Of a stretch of 7,047 bases of DNA, positions 6,294 through 7,047 are shown one piece after another; positions within the stretch are counted from its first letter, which is position 1; each line of letters starts with the position of its first letter. This stretch comes from Desulfobacula sp. (GTDB lineage: Bacteria > Desulfobacterota > Desulfobacteria > Desulfobacterales > Desulfobacteraceae), in the NCBI GenBank assembly GCA_029940245.1, contig JAOZRF010000143.1:1-7047 (forward strand), read 5' to 3'. A program made the translations under genes and the position numbers. The notes beneath the pieces were generated by a model. The model was not told the DNA's origin, searched no databases, and was given only the letters and a program-made list of their open reading frames with translations.

Positions 6294-6875
6294 TTAATAT
6301 GAAAACATTCCTTTAAAAAAGGTGTTGTGACTTTTTTGAATGCACTCTTTCATCCCCATTACATATTCAGGTCTTATTTCATCTTTCCAGCAGGGATAAC
6401 CGCCTTTCCAGACATATTCAATCAATTCATGAAATACGATTTTATCAAAGACATAGGAACCGATTCTGGCCTGGCCGTCCTTATTAATCTCAATGGCAAT
6501 ATTTTTGATTGTTGAAAAAGATTCAATATAAGACCGAACAAGATCCCGGGTTTTAAATCCGTCGGGATTCTGTTTAAACGCTTCAGGATCATCCGGAAAA
6601 GGAAAAAGTGTATATATTTTTCCAATAAATCCAGTAAACCTGATTCCATGGATGGCCCCCATCAAATCCCCGATATCATTGGAATCAGCGATATAATATA
6701 CAGGCACCTCAAATTTTTTGGTTTCGAAATCATCCTCTTTTGCCATCTGATTTATCCATTCACAAAAATCATCCGCAAAAAAGAAATAATGTTCCAATAG
6801 CAGCATATCCGACTCAATATTAAAAAAACCAAAAGCAATGTTTCCATGGCTTTGAGATCTAAATGACAACGGCAT
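6294..6875 (-). CDS. Hypothetical protein, 193 aa, unrecognised family
   Basis: I do not recognise a family. The reading frame is credible: ATG at 6875 has AAGGAG on the minus strand 7 nt upstream. The frame runs 193 codons with ordinary composition and ends 55 bp before the aminotransferase start in the same direction. There is no signal peptide, no long hydrophobic segment, no cysteine cluster and no nucleotide-binding motif, so a soluble cytoplasmic protein is likely. It is rich in aromatic and acidic residues (EHYFFFADDFCEW; later EYVWKGGYPCWKDEIRPEY). The N-terminal part reads like alternating beta strands (HGNIAFGFFNIESDMLLLEHYFFF), and the middle and C-terminal parts appear mixed alpha/beta. 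Pairing with an aminotransferase hints at a metabolic or regulatory partner role, but nothing in the sequence proves it. Confidence 0.75.
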   Translation of the reverse strand: MPLSFRSQSHGNIAFGFFNIESDMLLLEHYFFFADDFCEWINQMAKEDDFETKKFEVPVYYIADSNDIGDLMGAIHGIRFTGFIGKIYTLFPFPDDPEAFKQNPDGFKTRDLVRSYIESFSTIKNIAIEINKDGQARIGSYVFDKIVFHELIEYVWKGGYPCWKDEIRPEYVMGMKECIQKSHNTFFKGMFSY

Positions 6876-7009
6876 ATATTTTCTCCTTGTATTGATGGAA
6901 AAACCAATTTAAATTACGCATAGTGTACACGATTTTGAAAAAATCTAAACCCAAGTTTTTCTTTGACTTGACGCTCACCTGCAAATCGAATAGTCATATA
7001 CATTAAATG

Positions 7010-7039
7010 ACTCAACTTTCGGAGTTACCAGATTTGAGT
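7010..7039. other. Small inverted repeat at the right edge, possible element boundary or hairpin
   Basis: ACTCAA (7010-7015) pairs with TTGAGT (7034-7039), and inside it AACT (7014-7017) can alternatively pair with AGTT (7023-7026) around TTCGG. It is followed by GGGGTCAG, a string I associate, from memory only, with the flanks of REP-associated (Y1) transposase elements in delta-proteobacteria. The window ends here, so the assignment cannot be tested. The stretch 6876-7047 otherwise holds no supported gene. It should contain the promoter of the minus-strand pair, but I found no convincing -35/-10 boxes, only a GTGTACAC palindrome at 6923-6930. Confidence 0.2.
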
Positions 7040-7047
7040 GGGGTCAG

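Noticed and set aside
6284..6298. ATTAAA/TTTAAT hairpin between the two minus-strand genes as a terminator
   Set aside because: It has only six A-T pairs and no GC in the stem; it is probably just AT-rich spacer, and the two genes may be co-transcribed.
1..7047. tRNA, rRNA, CRISPR array, riboswitch or T-box
   Set aside because: No cloverleaf, regular repeat-spacer array or recognisable aptamer core was seen. The gaps between genes are short and are explained by promoter, leader and hairpin sequence.

Overview
The window most likely comes from an anaerobic sulfate-reducing delta-proteobacterium of the Desulfobacterales type (Desulfobacula/Desulfobacter-like). This rests on moderate GC content, on the protein style, and on the C-terminal half of the first regulator, whose linker plus LuxR helix-turn-helix resembles the output module I recall from many Desulfobacteraceae PAS-LuxR proteins. 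The order is a reasonable guess; the genus cannot be fixed from this sequence.

Layout. Positions 3-65 may hold the last codons of an upstream gene. Positions 73-1320 (+) encode a one-component regulator: a XylR_N/V4R aromatic-sensor half with an apparently intact zinc site, a coiled coil, and a LuxR-type DNA-binding domain. A 117-bp gap follows, with a good sigma70-like promoter and an AT-rich palindromic leader. Next come three same-strand genes of the serine/tryptophan branch: a short ACT-less 3-phosphoglycerate dehydrogenase (serA, 1438-2385), a TrpB2-type tryptophan synthase beta chain (2447-3820) and phosphoserine aminotransferase (serC, 3921-5006). A long-loop hairpin with a T-run sits between trpB2 and serC. 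A perfect 14-bp stem (5023-5053) closes the cluster and separates it from two genes on the opposite strand: a class I aminotransferase (5066-6238) and an unrecognised 193-residue protein (6294-6875). The last ~170 bp hold no gene I can support.

How the genes fit together. SerA and SerC together make O-phospho-L-serine from 3-phosphoglycerate. TrpB2 enzymes have been described as O-phosphoserine-dependent tryptophan synthases that work without TrpA. The gene order serA-trpB2-serC, with neither a phosphoserine phosphatase (serB) nor trpA in the window, therefore reads as a compact module that makes phosphoserine and condenses it directly with indole to give tryptophan. An aromatic-sensing regulator lies immediately upstream. 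Regulation of the module by indole or another aromatic compound is an inference. The enzyme assignments rest on visible catalytic motifs.
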